From Leifsonia sp. TF02-11 (lineage in GTDB: Bacteria; Actinomycetota; Actinomycetes; Actinomycetales; Microbacteriaceae): DNA of 64,000 bases. The stretch spans positions 144,884 through 208,883 of the forward strand of contig NZ_JAGEKP010000015.1 in assembly GCF_017565305.1 (NCBI RefSeq). The letters run 5' to 3'. Below the pieces are notes generated by a model that did not search any database, was not told the origin of the DNA, and saw only the letters and a list, made by a program, of their open reading frames with translations. Below, piece by piece: positions 42,285 through 51,108 of this stretch; positions within the stretch are counted from its first letter, which is position 1; every line of letters starts with the position of its first letter. The position numbers and the translations under genes were made by a program.

Positions 42285-43210
42285 GGGGCGTTCTCCTTTT
42301 CAAGGACGAGGTTCGCGGCGCCTATACATGCTGCAGAGTCACCGGCGCTGGGCCGTAGCGCGACGGATGTGAGCAGGGGGAGGGTCTCCTGTCGCGCGGC
42401 AGCCTCGAACTTCTGCCACCAGCCCGGGATGCGTGCCACGCTCCCGCTGACGACCACCAGGTCGGGGTCCAGACCGTTGACAAGACCGCCGACGATGGAA
42501 CCGACTGTGGTGGCGGAAAGATCGATCGCTGCTCGAGCTCTTTCGTCCCCTTCCGCCGCGCGCGCCGAGACGTCTATCGCGTCGGACGCGGAACCGCCGA
42601 GCCTCCGATAGCTCTCGAGGATCGCCGGACCCGACCCGCTTGCTTCGGCATGCCCGCGACCGCCGCACGAGCATGGCAGCCCGATGGCGTGCGGGGATGC
42701 GATATGGCCGAAGTGCCCGGCGGCTCCGTGTGCTCCCGCGACCAAATCGCCGTCGCGGATCAACGCGCCCCCGACGCCCGTGCCCACCGCGATCAGGAGG
42801 AGTGACGCACTGCGGGGGAGGCCGGCCAGCACGGATTCACCTAGTGCATGGGCGTGCACATCGTTGATCGCCCGCACGTACAGTCCGGTCAGTTCGGCGA
42901 CGCCGGCGGCGAGGTGAACACCCTTCCAGTCGGCGATGGCGTCGGTCGCGTCGAGGACGTCTCCGGTAGCCGGCTCGATGATCCCTGCCGCGCCGATCCC
43001 GACGCCCGCCAGCTCTGCCGGATCGCGGTCTTCGGTCACGGTGGCGACCAGTGCCGCGATCTCGGCGACGACGGCCTGGCCGCCGGCGGCCGGCGTGGCC
43101 GATCGCGCGTGCGCGAGGACATCTCCGGACGCGTCGAGCAGGCGTGCGTCGATCTTGGTGCCGCCGAGGTCGACGCCCACGGCGAGTCGGGCATCAGTCG
43201 AGTGGGGCAC
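42281..43210 (-). CDS. nanK: ROK-family N-acetylmannosamine kinase
   Basis: A 309-residue ROK kinase. VGVDLGGTKIDARL binds ATP phosphate, AINDVHAHALGE holds the catalytic Asp, and GHFGHIASPHAIGLPCSCGG begins the ROK zinc region. The usual CxCGxxGCxE reads CSCGGRGHAE here: the third cysteine is histidine, which could still bind zinc. Position between nanA and nanE indicates ManNAc as substrate. The GTG start at 43210 has GGGGAG upstream. Confidence 0.9.
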   Translation of the reverse strand: MPHSTDARLAVGVDLGGTKIDARLLDASGDVLAHARSATPAAGGQAVVAEIAALVATVTEDRDPAELAGVGIGAAGIIEPATGDVLDATDAIADWKGVHLAAGVAELTGLYVRAINDVHAHALGESVLAGLPRSASLLLIAVGTGVGGALIRDGDLVAGAHGAAGHFGHIASPHAIGLPCSCGGRGHAEASGSGPAILESYRRLGGSASDAIDVSARAAEGDERARAAIDLSATTVGSIVGGLVNGLDPDLVVVSGSVARIPGWWQKFEAAARQETLPLLTSVALRPSAGDSAACIGAANLVLEKENAP

Positions 43211-43252
43211 CGTGCTCCCCGGAGGCCGTGGCGGATCCGGCCGGCCGCCCGG

Positions 43253-44218
43253 TCACAGGAGTCCCGACGCTTCGAGGAGGCCGCGGATACGCGACGTCTC
43301 GGCTGCGCCGAGCGATCGCATGGGCTCGCTCATCCGGTTGCTCGTGATGACCCCGAGCAGCTGGAGCGCGGTCTTGAACGCGCCGAGTCCGGCAGCGCCC
43401 GCCGAGACGCCGGCCTCGGTGACCTCCACGATGCCGAACAGGCGGGCGAGGCGGTCCTGCTCGCGGCGGGCCGCGGCCCAGTCGCCGTCGGCGGTGGCCG
43501 CGTAGAGCCTGCTGTACCCGGCGGGATCGACGTTCGCGAGACCCGGCACGGCGCCGTGCGCCCCGCCGAGCAGCGCGCCGTCGACCACGACCTCGTGACC
43601 GGTGAAGACCCGGAACGCGGGCAGGTGCTCGGTTGCGAGAGCGAGGAGGCGGAAGGAGACATCATCGCCGGAGGAATCCTTCACGCCGGCGATCACACCG
43701 TCCTCGGCGAGCTCGCGGACCACCTCGAGGCCGAGCTTCACGTGGGTGCGCACGGGGACGTCGTAGGCGAAGAGAGGAAGGTCGACGTGCTCCCGGACCG
43801 TCCGGAAGTGCTGACCGACCTCCGCTTGGTTGGACAGCGCGTAGTACGGCGACGTCACCACCAGTGCGTCGACGCCGAGGTCGGCGAGGCGCTGGGCTTC
43901 CGCCACGACGCGCGCGGTGGTCTGCTCGTTGGCCCCGGCCAGGACGGGCACGCGGCCATCGCTCGCCTGGATGACGGTGGTGGCGACCAGGTTGCGCTCT
44001 TCGTTCGTAAGGTAGGGGACCTCGCCGGACGACCCGAGGATGAAGAGCCCGTCGACGCCCCCGTCGAGGAGGTGTGACGTCACGCGCTGGAGCGACTCCA
44101 CATCGATCTCCCCGCTCTCCGTGCGCGGCGTGATGACCGGCGGAATGATCCCCTGGTAGCGAGTGGTGTCGGCGTCCGGCCCGTGTGCGGGGTGCGGTGC
44201 GATGGCGGCGTTCGTCAC
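43253..44218 (-). CDS. nanA: N-acetylneuraminate lyase-type DapA-family aldolase
   Basis: A 321-residue class I aldolase. GLFILGSSGEVPYLTNEER is the phosphate/keto-acid loop, FAYDVPVRTHVKL holds the active-site Tyr (YDVP), and VIAGVKDSSGDDVSF has the Schiff-base Lys. Context with nanK and nanE supports cleavage of Neu5Ac to ManNAc and pyruvate, although the sequence belongs to the broad DapA family. The GTG at 44218 follows AAAGGAG. First gene of the minus-strand nan operon. Confidence 0.88.
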   Translation of the reverse strand: MTNAAIAPHPAHGPDADTTRYQGIIPPVITPRTESGEIDVESLQRVTSHLLDGGVDGLFILGSSGEVPYLTNEERNLVATTVIQASDGRVPVLAGANEQTTARVVAEAQRLADLGVDALVVTSPYYALSNQAEVGQHFRTVREHVDLPLFAYDVPVRTHVKLGLEVVRELAEDGVIAGVKDSSGDDVSFRLLALATEHLPAFRVFTGHEVVVDGALLGGAHGAVPGLANVDPAGYSRLYAATADGDWAAARREQDRLARLFGIVEVTEAGVSAGAAGLGAFKTALQLLGVITSNRMSEPMRSLGAAETSRIRGLLEASGLL

Positions 44219-44242
44219 GATTCTCCTTTGAACCCACGGGTG

Positions 44243-44390
44243 ATAGGACGTGGGATGTCTTGATGCCATGAGAGTATTGCAAAGCGGGCGGAGCGCGTCA
44301 ATGGGGCCGATCGCCCAGTCGGAAAATCGCTATTGACGAAGTGGTCCGAGGTCATCTACGGTCTTGTTTCCAAGAGGTGGGACGTCCTAT
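44243..44390. promoter_or_regulatory. Divergent nanA / importer regulatory region with a repeated element
   Basis: Reading away from nanA, CAAGACATCCCACGTCCTAT (minus strand of 44243-44262) and, before the importer, CAAGAGGTGGGACGTCCTAT (44371-44390) share CAAGA-N7-CGTCCTAT exactly. TTGACG (44333-44338) and TACGGT form a possible importer promoter. The motif TGGGATGTC recurs as a palindrome before the sialidase, so a common regulator, probably the FCD-type GntR protein, is likely. Confidence 0.6.
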
Positions 44391-44434
44391 GTGGGTCCTT
44401 CTTCTCCCCCAGCACATTCCCGAAAGGAACAGCA

Positions 44435-46051
44435 GTGGAAACAACGAAGTTGCCGGGTTCCCGAGCACGCACGCTCAAACGCCTCGCCGGGCTCGTCGCC
44501 GCGGTGGCGACCGTCGGGCTTGTCGCAGCCTGCTCCGGCCCGCAGTCGAGCACCTCGGTGGGCGGCGCGGCCGCGAAGGGTCACGTCGAGGTCGCGATCG
44601 GCTATAACAACAACAGCTCCTGGGACCCGCTGAACACCGGTTCCGCGTTCGCGATGTCTGCCGAAAACCACATCTATGAAGCGCTCTGGGATTCCTCGCC
44701 CGTTGACCGCAAGCCGTACGCCGCCCTCGCCGCCGACATGCCCAAGGACACCAAGGCGCTTTCCTGGACAGTCAAGCTCCGGTCCGGAGCCAAGTGGAGC
44801 GACGGCAAGCCGGTCACCGCCGATGACGTCGTCTTCTCCGTCGACCGGGTGCTCAACACGCAGAAGCCGGTGATCACCACGGCCTTCTTCTCGAGCTGGC
44901 TCAAGGACGCCGTCAAGGTCGACGCGCACACCGTGAAGCTCGAGTTCAAGAACGCGTTCCCGTATGCGATCGACCGCTTCTCGATCCTCAAGATCATGCC
45001 GAAGCACATCTTCGACGGGCAGCCCGACTCCTTCTATGCCGACGCGAAGAACCAGCTCGGCTCCGGCCCGTTCGAGATCAAGGCCACCGAGCCGACGTCG
45101 TTCACCTCCTTCGTGCTGAACAAGGGCTACAACGGCCCGCTGCACCCGAAGATCGATTCGATGCAGTGGAACGTCTCGGTCGATGCGGCCGCCCGCACTA
45201 GCCTGCTGACCTCCGGCGTCTCCGGCGTGCAGATCTCCGACAACATCCCGCAGGACTCGATCGCCAGTCTTCAGGGCAAGGGGCTGAAGGTGGACGGCGC
45301 CGACAGCATGAACCTCCTGGGCCTGGCCTTCAACACGAGTAAGGCGCCCTTCAACGACAAGCGCGTCCGCCAGGCGCTGCGGATGGCCATCGACACCAAG
45401 AAGCTGATCGACGTTTCGATCGCGGGCAAGGGCACTCCGGCCACGAGCTTCCTCCAGGAGTCGAGCCCGTACTACTCGAAGGCGGCCACGCAGTACGACT
45501 ACAACCCGACCGAGGCCAAGAAGCTGCTCCAGGAGGCCGGTGTCAGCAACCTCAGCCTCACGCTGCTCTCGACCAACATCTCCTGGACCACCGTCGCCGT
45601 AAACGCGATCAAGCAGGACTGGGAGGCCATCGGCGTCAAGACGAACCTCGACGTCGTGGAGACCGCCACCTTCAACACCAAGGTGGCGCAGGGCGATCCG
45701 GCCGACGTGCTCACCTTCTCGGGCAACCCCAACCAGTTCGGAACGGACGCGGACCTCAACGTGCGCTGGTTCTACTCCAACACCAACACGTTCATGCTCT
45801 GGAACAAGTGGGGTCAGACGCCCGAGTACGCGGCGCTCGACAAGGTCCTCACCGCCGCCGAGCAGTCGGACTCGACGAAGACCACCGACGCCGACATGAA
45901 GAAGGCGCTCAACATGATCGCCGACCAGGGCGTCATCTACCCGGTCATGCACATGCAGCTCTTCACCGCATGGGACGCCAAGAAGCTGAGCGGCGTGCAG
46001 GCCCTCAACATCCCCGGTGTCTACATGATGAACGCGCAGCTGAAGGGCTGA
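44435..46051 (+). CDS. Opp/Dpp-type ABC transporter substrate-binding lipoprotein, probably for sialic acid
   Basis: A 538-residue family 5 extracellular binding protein. A signal peptide ends in the lipobox VAACSG. VTADDVVFSVDRVLN and LGSGPFEIKATEPT, then VRQALRMAIDTKKLID and YDYNPTEAKKLLQEAG are family landmarks. Oligopeptide-type importers for sialic acid are known (SatABCD type), and the flanking nan genes and sialidase make this the likely substrate. The GTG at 44435 follows AAAGGAAC. Confidence 0.9.
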   Translation: METTKLPGSRARTLKRLAGLVAAVATVGLVAACSGPQSSTSVGGAAAKGHVEVAIGYNNNSSWDPLNTGSAFAMSAENHIYEALWDSSPVDRKPYAALAADMPKDTKALSWTVKLRSGAKWSDGKPVTADDVVFSVDRVLNTQKPVITTAFFSSWLKDAVKVDAHTVKLEFKNAFPYAIDRFSILKIMPKHIFDGQPDSFYADAKNQLGSGPFEIKATEPTSFTSFVLNKGYNGPLHPKIDSMQWNVSVDAAARTSLLTSGVSGVQISDNIPQDSIASLQGKGLKVDGADSMNLLGLAFNTSKAPFNDKRVRQALRMAIDTKKLIDVSIAGKGTPATSFLQESSPYYSKAATQYDYNPTEAKKLLQEAGVSNLSLTLLSTNISWTTVAVNAIKQDWEAIGVKTNLDVVETATFNTKVAQGDPADVLTFSGNPNQFGTDADLNVRWFYSNTNTFMLWNKWGQTPEYAALDKVLTAAEQSDSTKTTDADMKKALNMIADQGVIYPVMHMQLFTAWDAKKLSGVQALNIPGVYMMNAQLKG

Positions 46052-46057
46052 GCACCC

Positions 46058-46093
46058 GCCGGCCGGGGTGCGCCTGACCGCGCCCCGGCCGGC
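46058..46093 (+). other. Intercistronic hairpin after the binding-protein gene
   Basis: GCCGGCCGGGG (46058-46068) and CCCCGGCCGGC (46083-46093) pair perfectly over 11 bp with a 14-nt loop, 6 nt after the stop. No T-run follows. It probably stabilises the binding-protein message, like the hairpins at 31859 and 63950. Confidence 0.65.
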
Positions 46094-46113
46094 ATTACCC
46101 GATAGGAACCACC

Positions 46114-47073
46114 GTGACCGTCGTCCTCAGAATGATCGGCAGACGACTGCTGACACTGATCCCGCTGCTGCTGGGCATCGTGCTGTTCGTCTTCACCGTG
46201 ATGCAGTTCTCCTCCACCGACCCCGCCGTCGCGGTCTTCGCCGACGCGCCGGTGAGCCCGGACCAGCTCGCGCAGTTCCGGCACGAGCACGGACTCGACC
46301 AGCCTTTCATCGTCAAGTACTTCGCCTTCCTCGGGATGATCCTCACCGGGCACCTGGGCAAGAGTCTCGCCACGGGCCAGGACGTCACCACGATGATCGC
46401 GACCGCGCTGCCGCTCACACTTCAACTCACCTTCCTCGGCCTGATCATCGCCATCGTCATCTCCTTCACCCTCGGGACGATCTCGGCCGTCTTCCGGGAC
46501 CGCTGGCCGGACCAGACGATCCGCGTCCTCACCCTCGGTGGAGTCGCCGCCCCCTCCTTCTGGGTAGCGCTGCTCCTCGTCCAGTGGTTCTCGATCAACA
46601 TCCCGATCTTTCCCTCGTCCCGGTATGTCAATCCGAACGACTCGATCTACGGATGGCTGATGACCATGACGCTCCCGGCGCTGGCCCTCGCGCTGCCGCT
46701 CTCCGCCCAGATGACCCGCATCGTGCGCACATCGATGGTGGAGGAGCTCGACAGGGACTACGTGCGCACCGCCCGCGGCGGGGGGCTTCCTCCCTTCGTC
46801 GTCGTGGGGCGGAACGTGATGCGCAACGCTCTCATCAACCCGCTCAACGTGCTCGGGCTGCGGATCGGCTACCTGCTCGGTGGGGCCGTCGTCATCGAGC
46901 AGATGTTCAACCTCCCCGGGATGGGCCAGCTGATGATCGAGGCCGTCAAGAACAACGAGCCCGCCATCGTCCAAGGCGTCGTCCTGACGATCGCCCTGGG
47001 CTTCGTCGTGATCAATCTGATCGTCGACATCCTGTCCATGCTCGCCAACCCGAGACTGCGAACGAGTCACTGA
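46114..47073 (+). CDS. Opp/Dpp-type ABC permease (DppB-like)
   Basis: A 319-residue membrane protein with six hydrophobic segments. LLGIVLFVFTVMQFSSTDPA is the first helix; VEELDRDYVRTARGGGLPPF is the EAA loop for the ATPase, and LGLRIGYLLGGAVVIEQMFN and LPGMGQLMIEAVKNNE are typical of DppB/OppB. The GTG at 46114 is the most likely start. The stop shares a base with the fused permease-ATPase start. Confidence 0.92.
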   Translation: MTVVLRMIGRRLLTLIPLLLGIVLFVFTVMQFSSTDPAVAVFADAPVSPDQLAQFRHEHGLDQPFIVKYFAFLGMILTGHLGKSLATGQDVTTMIATALPLTLQLTFLGLIIAIVISFTLGTISAVFRDRWPDQTIRVLTLGGVAAPSFWVALLLVQWFSINIPIFPSSRYVNPNDSIYGWLMTMTLPALALALPLSAQMTRIVRTSMVEELDRDYVRTARGGGLPPFVVVGRNVMRNALINPLNVLGLRIGYLLGGAVVIEQMFNLPGMGQLMIEAVKNNEPAIVQGVVLTIALGFVVINLIVDILSMLANPRLRTSH

Positions 47074-49037
47074 TGCGCACCAAACTCTCCGAACGACTCT
47101 CCCGGCCGGGCCTCCGCTTCGGCCGGCTCACCCTCGGCGCCTGGATCGCCATCGCCGTGCTGGCCGTGATCGTGCTGGCCGTGATCCTCGCGCCGCTGCT
47201 CACCCCGTACGACCCGAACATGCAGTCCGTCGCCGCCGACAAGGCGCCGAGCGCTGCGCACATCTTCGGGCTCGACAGCCAGGGCCGCGACATCTTCAGC
47301 CGGCTCCTCTACGGCGGGCGCTGGTCGCTCGCGATCGGCCTCGGCGCGACGGCCCTCGCCCTCATCGCCGGCGCGATCGTCGGAGCATTCGCAGCGACGA
47401 GCCGCCGCGGCGTCGACGAGACGATCATGCGCGTCCTGGACGTCATCATGGCGTTCCCGGGCATCGCCCTGGCCGCCGTTCTGGTCGCGGTCTTCGGGCG
47501 GGACGTCTTCGTCCTCATCCTCGCCATCGGCTTCCTCTACATGCCATCCATCGCCCGGATCGTACGCGCCAATGTCCAGTCGCAGTACGGCGAGGACTAC
47601 ATCGCGGCGGAGCGCATCATCGGGGCCAAGCGCTTCTTCCTCGTGACCCGGCATGTCGCGGTCAACATCGCCGCGCCCATTTTGGTCTTCTCCACGGTGA
47701 TGGTTGCTGACGCCATCGTCTTCGAGGCGTCGCTCTCGTTCATCGGCGCCGGTGTCCAGCCGCCGAACCCGTCGTGGGGCAGCGTCATCGCGGACGGCAA
47801 AAACCTCCTGCTGACCGGGGGCTGGTGGGCGACACTCTTCCCGGGCCTGGTGATCTTCGCGACGGTGCTATGCCTGAACATCCTCGCGGAGGGACTGACC
47901 GATGCGATCGCGGCTCCGTCCGCCAAAGCGTCCAAGGCCGCTGCTCAGGCCGTGACGGCGGAGGCGGAGGATGTCGACCGCGGCGAGCACGCCGTGGCCG
48001 AGATCACCGGCCTGCGTCAGGCGGGGGAGCGGATCCGGCGCCGGGTCCGGGCCATCCCGGCTGTCGCACCCGTGCTCTCCGTCGACGCTCTCACCATCTC
48101 GTTCGCCGACCGACATAACGGCGTGAACGTCGTCGACGGCGTCTCGTTCGATGTGCGTCCCGGCGAAGTCCTCGGTCTGATCGGGGAGTCCGGTTGTGGC
48201 AAGTCGCTCACCAGCCTGGCCGTCATGGGGCTCGAGCCGCGCGGCGCCCGAGTCGGGGGCAGTATCCGCTTCGACGGCCGTGAACTGATCGGAATGAAGC
48301 CGCGCGACCGCCGTGCCCTCATGGGCCGTGGGATGTCGATGATCTACCAGGACGCCCTCAGCTCGCTCAACCCGGCGATGACCATCAAGCAGCAGCTGAC
48401 CCAGCTGACCCGCCGCGGCGGCCACCGCACACCGACAGAGCTGCTGGAACTGGTCAACTTGGACCCCGGACGGACGCTGAAGGCCTACCCCCACGAACTC
48501 TCGGGTGGCCAGCGGCAGCGCGTCCTGATCGCGATGGCGCTCTCCCGCGACCCCAAGCTGATCGTGGCGGACGAGCCGACGACCGCACTCGACGTCACGG
48601 TGCAGGCGCAGGTGATGAAGCTCCTGCTCCGGCTCAAGGAGGAGCTCGGCTTCGCGCTCATCCTGGTCTCGCACGATCTCGCCCTCGTCTCCGACATCGT
48701 GGACCGTGTTGTCGTCATGTACGGTGGCCAGGTCGCCGAGACCGGCGAGATCCACGAGGTCGTCGGCGCACCGGCGCACCACTACACGCGTGGGTTGCTC
48801 TCGGCGGTGCTTTCCCTGGAGTCGGGCGACTCCGAGTTGACGCAGATCAAGGGCGTCGTGCCGTCCCCCGCCGCATTCCCCGCCGGCTGTCGGTTCTCGG
48901 ACCGCTGTCCTGCGGCCACCGCCATCTGCCGGCGCGAGGACCCCCAGCTCGAAGGGCCGAGGCTCGTCCACGAGGTGGCCTGCCACCATCCCGCCCGTGA
49001 GGTCGGGCAGCTCGAACGAAAGGAGGTGCCGGCATGA
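47073..49037 (+). CDS. Fused ABC permease (DppC-like) and ATP-binding protein (DppD-like)
   Basis: A 654-residue fusion. Residues 1-280 form a DppC-like permease with helices and the EAA loop EDYIAAERIIGAKRFFLVTR. A linker of about 55 alanine- and charge-rich residues follows. Residues 335-654 form an ATPase with Walker A GESGCGKS (371-378), LSGGQRQRVLIAMALS, LIVADEPTTALDV and a C-terminal oligopeptide-transporter cysteine region (CRFSDRCPAATAIC). The reading frame is continuous and both halves are complete, so it is a true fusion. It overlaps the next ATPase gene by 4 nt. Confidence 0.92.
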   Translation: MRTKLSERLSRPGLRFGRLTLGAWIAIAVLAVIVLAVILAPLLTPYDPNMQSVAADKAPSAAHIFGLDSQGRDIFSRLLYGGRWSLAIGLGATALALIAGAIVGAFAATSRRGVDETIMRVLDVIMAFPGIALAAVLVAVFGRDVFVLILAIGFLYMPSIARIVRANVQSQYGEDYIAAERIIGAKRFFLVTRHVAVNIAAPILVFSTVMVADAIVFEASLSFIGAGVQPPNPSWGSVIADGKNLLLTGGWWATLFPGLVIFATVLCLNILAEGLTDAIAAPSAKASKAAAQAVTAEAEDVDRGEHAVAEITGLRQAGERIRRRVRAIPAVAPVLSVDALTISFADRHNGVNVVDGVSFDVRPGEVLGLIGESGCGKSLTSLAVMGLEPRGARVGGSIRFDGRELIGMKPRDRRALMGRGMSMIYQDALSSLNPAMTIKQQLTQLTRRGGHRTPTELLELVNLDPGRTLKAYPHELSGGQRQRVLIAMALSRDPKLIVADEPTTALDVTVQAQVMKLLLRLKEELGFALILVSHDLALVSDIVDRVVVMYGGQVAETGEIHEVVGAPAHHYTRGLLSAVLSLESGDSELTQIKGVVPSPAAFPAGCRFSDRCPAATAICRREDPQLEGPRLVHEVACHHPAREVGQLERKEVPA

Positions 49038-50038
49038 GCGAGCCGATCCTCGAACTGCGCGACGTCCACGTGCAGCACCGCATCAACGGCGAGAAGCTCT
49101 TCGCCAAGGACACCGTCTACGCCCTGACCGGTGCCGACCTCGCCGTGAGCGCAGGAGAGACCGTCGGGATCGTGGGGGAATCAGGCTGCGGCAAGTCGAC
49201 GCTGGCCAAGGCGATCGTGGGACTGCAGCAGCCGACGTCCGGCGAAGTCCTCTTTCACGGCGAGTCGCTCTGGACGATGTCGACGTCGGCCCGGCGGACG
49301 AAGTTCGGCCGCAACGTCGGCATGGTCTTCCAGGACCCGTCCACCGCCCTCAACCGCCGGATGCCCGTGAAGAGCATCCTGCGCGATCCGCTGACCGTGC
49401 ACGGCATCGGAGACGCGAAGCAGCGGACCGCGCGCGTGGCGGAGCTGATGGACCTCGTCGGCCTCCCCTCGAGCGCAGCCGACGCGCTGCCCGCGCAGCT
49501 CTCCGGAGGCCAGCGCCAGCGCGTCGCCATCGCCCGGGCGCTGGCCCTGCAGCCGTCCGTCCTTGTCGCGGACGAACCGACCAGCGCTCTGGACGTCTCC
49601 GTGCGGGCGCAGATCCTCAACCTGCTACTGGAGCTGAAGGCCGAGTTCGACCTGGCCATGATCTTCATCTCGCACGACATCCAGACCGTGCGGAGGATGA
49701 GCGACCGGATCGTCACCATGTACCTCGGACGCATCGTGGAGGTCGCACCCGCCGCGGCGGTCCCCGGCGAGGTGCGTCACCCGTACACGGAGGCGCTGCT
49801 CTCCGCGACGCCGAGCCTGGTCGAGGACGTCGAGCCGATCACGTTGGAGGGGCCGGTGCCCTCCGCCGTCCATCCACCGTCGGGATGCCCGTTCCGCACC
49901 CGCTGCTGGAAGGCGACGGCGCAGTGCGCGACCGAGATGCCGCCGGTGACGCGGTTCCAGACAGTCCCGCTCCACACCGCCCGCTGCTACCACCCGGTCG
50001 GCGCGGTGGCGGAAGCGACGATCGGAGGCGCCGCGTGA
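49034..50038 (+). CDS. Opp/Dpp-type ATP-binding protein (DppF-like)
   Basis: A 334-residue ATPase, the second nucleotide-binding subunit of the importer. Walker A is GESGCGKST, the Q loop is VFQDPSTALNRRM, the signature is LSGGQRQRVAIARALA, Walker B is VLVADEPTSALDVS and the switch His is IFISHD. The C-terminal CPFRTRCWKATAQC is the family's iron-sulfur-like cysteine cluster. It overlaps the fused subunit and the first oxidoreductase by 4 nt each. Confidence 0.93.
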   Translation: MSEPILELRDVHVQHRINGEKLFAKDTVYALTGADLAVSAGETVGIVGESGCGKSTLAKAIVGLQQPTSGEVLFHGESLWTMSTSARRTKFGRNVGMVFQDPSTALNRRMPVKSILRDPLTVHGIGDAKQRTARVAELMDLVGLPSSAADALPAQLSGGQRQRVAIARALALQPSVLVADEPTSALDVSVRAQILNLLLELKAEFDLAMIFISHDIQTVRRMSDRIVTMYLGRIVEVAPAAAVPGEVRHPYTEALLSATPSLVEDVEPITLEGPVPSAVHPPSGCPFRTRCWKATAQCATEMPPVTRFQTVPLHTARCYHPVGAVAEATIGGAA

Positions 50039-51108
50039 GCGATCCCAACCGCCTGGGCGATCCCATCCGCGTGGGCGTCGTCGGCGCCGGCTTCTTCGGA
50101 ACGATGATCGCCAGCGCCTGCGCCGGTCACGAGTCGTTCGTCGTCGCCGCGGTGGCCGACGCGGTACCGGACGCCGCCCGGCGTCTCGCCGGGGCCCATG
50201 ACGCGCGCCAGTACGCGAGTTTCACCGAACTCGTGGACGACGCCGCCGTGGACCTGGTCGTCGTCGCCACCCCCAACCACCTCCACGCGGAGCCGGCGGT
50301 CGCCGCACTGCGTGCCGGCAAGCACGTCTTCGTCGAGAAGCCGCTCGGCATCGACGAGGATTCGGTCGGCTCCATCCTCGCCGCCGCGCGCGGAGCCCAC
50401 GGCCGGCTGATCGTCGGCCATGTCATGCGGTCCTTCCCCGGTGTGCGGCGGATGGTCGCCCAGGCGCGCCGCGGTGACCTCGGCGAGATCATCGAGGCCG
50501 CCGGCGCCCGCAGACGCGTCGTGCACCTGCCTGACGATCCGGGGGACTGGTGGAAGCTCGACCGGCGCCGCAGCGGCGGGGAGCTGCTGCACGAGATTCA
50601 CGAACTCGACTTGGTCGTCTGGGCGCTCGGCGAGCCGAGCGAAGTCCTCGGCATGACCGGCGCCCCCCTCGCGCATGGCGAGCACCTCGTGGACAGCGAC
50701 ATCGTGACTGAGCTGAGAACACCGTCGGGAGCACTCGGACGGCACAGCGTGTCCACCTCCGCCCACCGGGCCGAGTGGTGGTTCCGCATCTCCGGCACCG
50801 AGGCCAGCGTCGAGGCCGACTTCCGGGCGGGAACCGTTACGCGCTATGAGGACGGTGTGATCGCCGAGGTGACAGGTGTGTTCGACCATCCGGCTTCTGA
50901 CGAATCGCTGCGCGAATCCGCCGAGACCGCCCAGTCCTATAACACCGGCGGACCCGGACCGCTCTGGATGCGGACGGCCGTCGCGTGCGAGCTGGACGAG
51001 GTTGCAGCCGCCGTACGCGGCACTTCCACGACCCTGACCGAGCATCCGGCAACTGCAGCACTGGTGGCCATCCGTGCGAACACGCTCGCCGCGGAGGCTG
51101 CGCGATGA
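50035..51108 (+). CDS. Gfo/Idh/MocA-family oxidoreductase, first of three
   Basis: A 357-residue NAD(P)-dependent protein. VGVVGAGFFGTMIASACAGH is the Rossmann motif, GKHVFVEKPLGID has the EKP lysine, and GGELLHEIHELDLVVWALGE the substrate-side His. Members of this family in sialic-acid loci (NanOx/YjhC) reversibly convert 2,7-anhydro-Neu5Ac or dehydrated sialic acids to Neu5Ac through an NAD cycle, and this is a candidate for that step. GTG start overlaps the ATPase stop (GTGA). Confidence 0.85.
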   Translation: MSDPNRLGDPIRVGVVGAGFFGTMIASACAGHESFVVAAVADAVPDAARRLAGAHDARQYASFTELVDDAAVDLVVVATPNHLHAEPAVAALRAGKHVFVEKPLGIDEDSVGSILAAARGAHGRLIVGHVMRSFPGVRRMVAQARRGDLGEIIEAAGARRRVVHLPDDPGDWWKLDRRRSGGELLHEIHELDLVVWALGEPSEVLGMTGAPLAHGEHLVDSDIVTELRTPSGALGRHSVSTSAHRAEWWFRISGTEASVEADFRAGTVTRYEDGVIAEVTGVFDHPASDESLRESAETAQSYNTGGPGPLWMRTAVACELDEVAAAVRGTSTTLTEHPATAALVAIRANTLAAEAAR

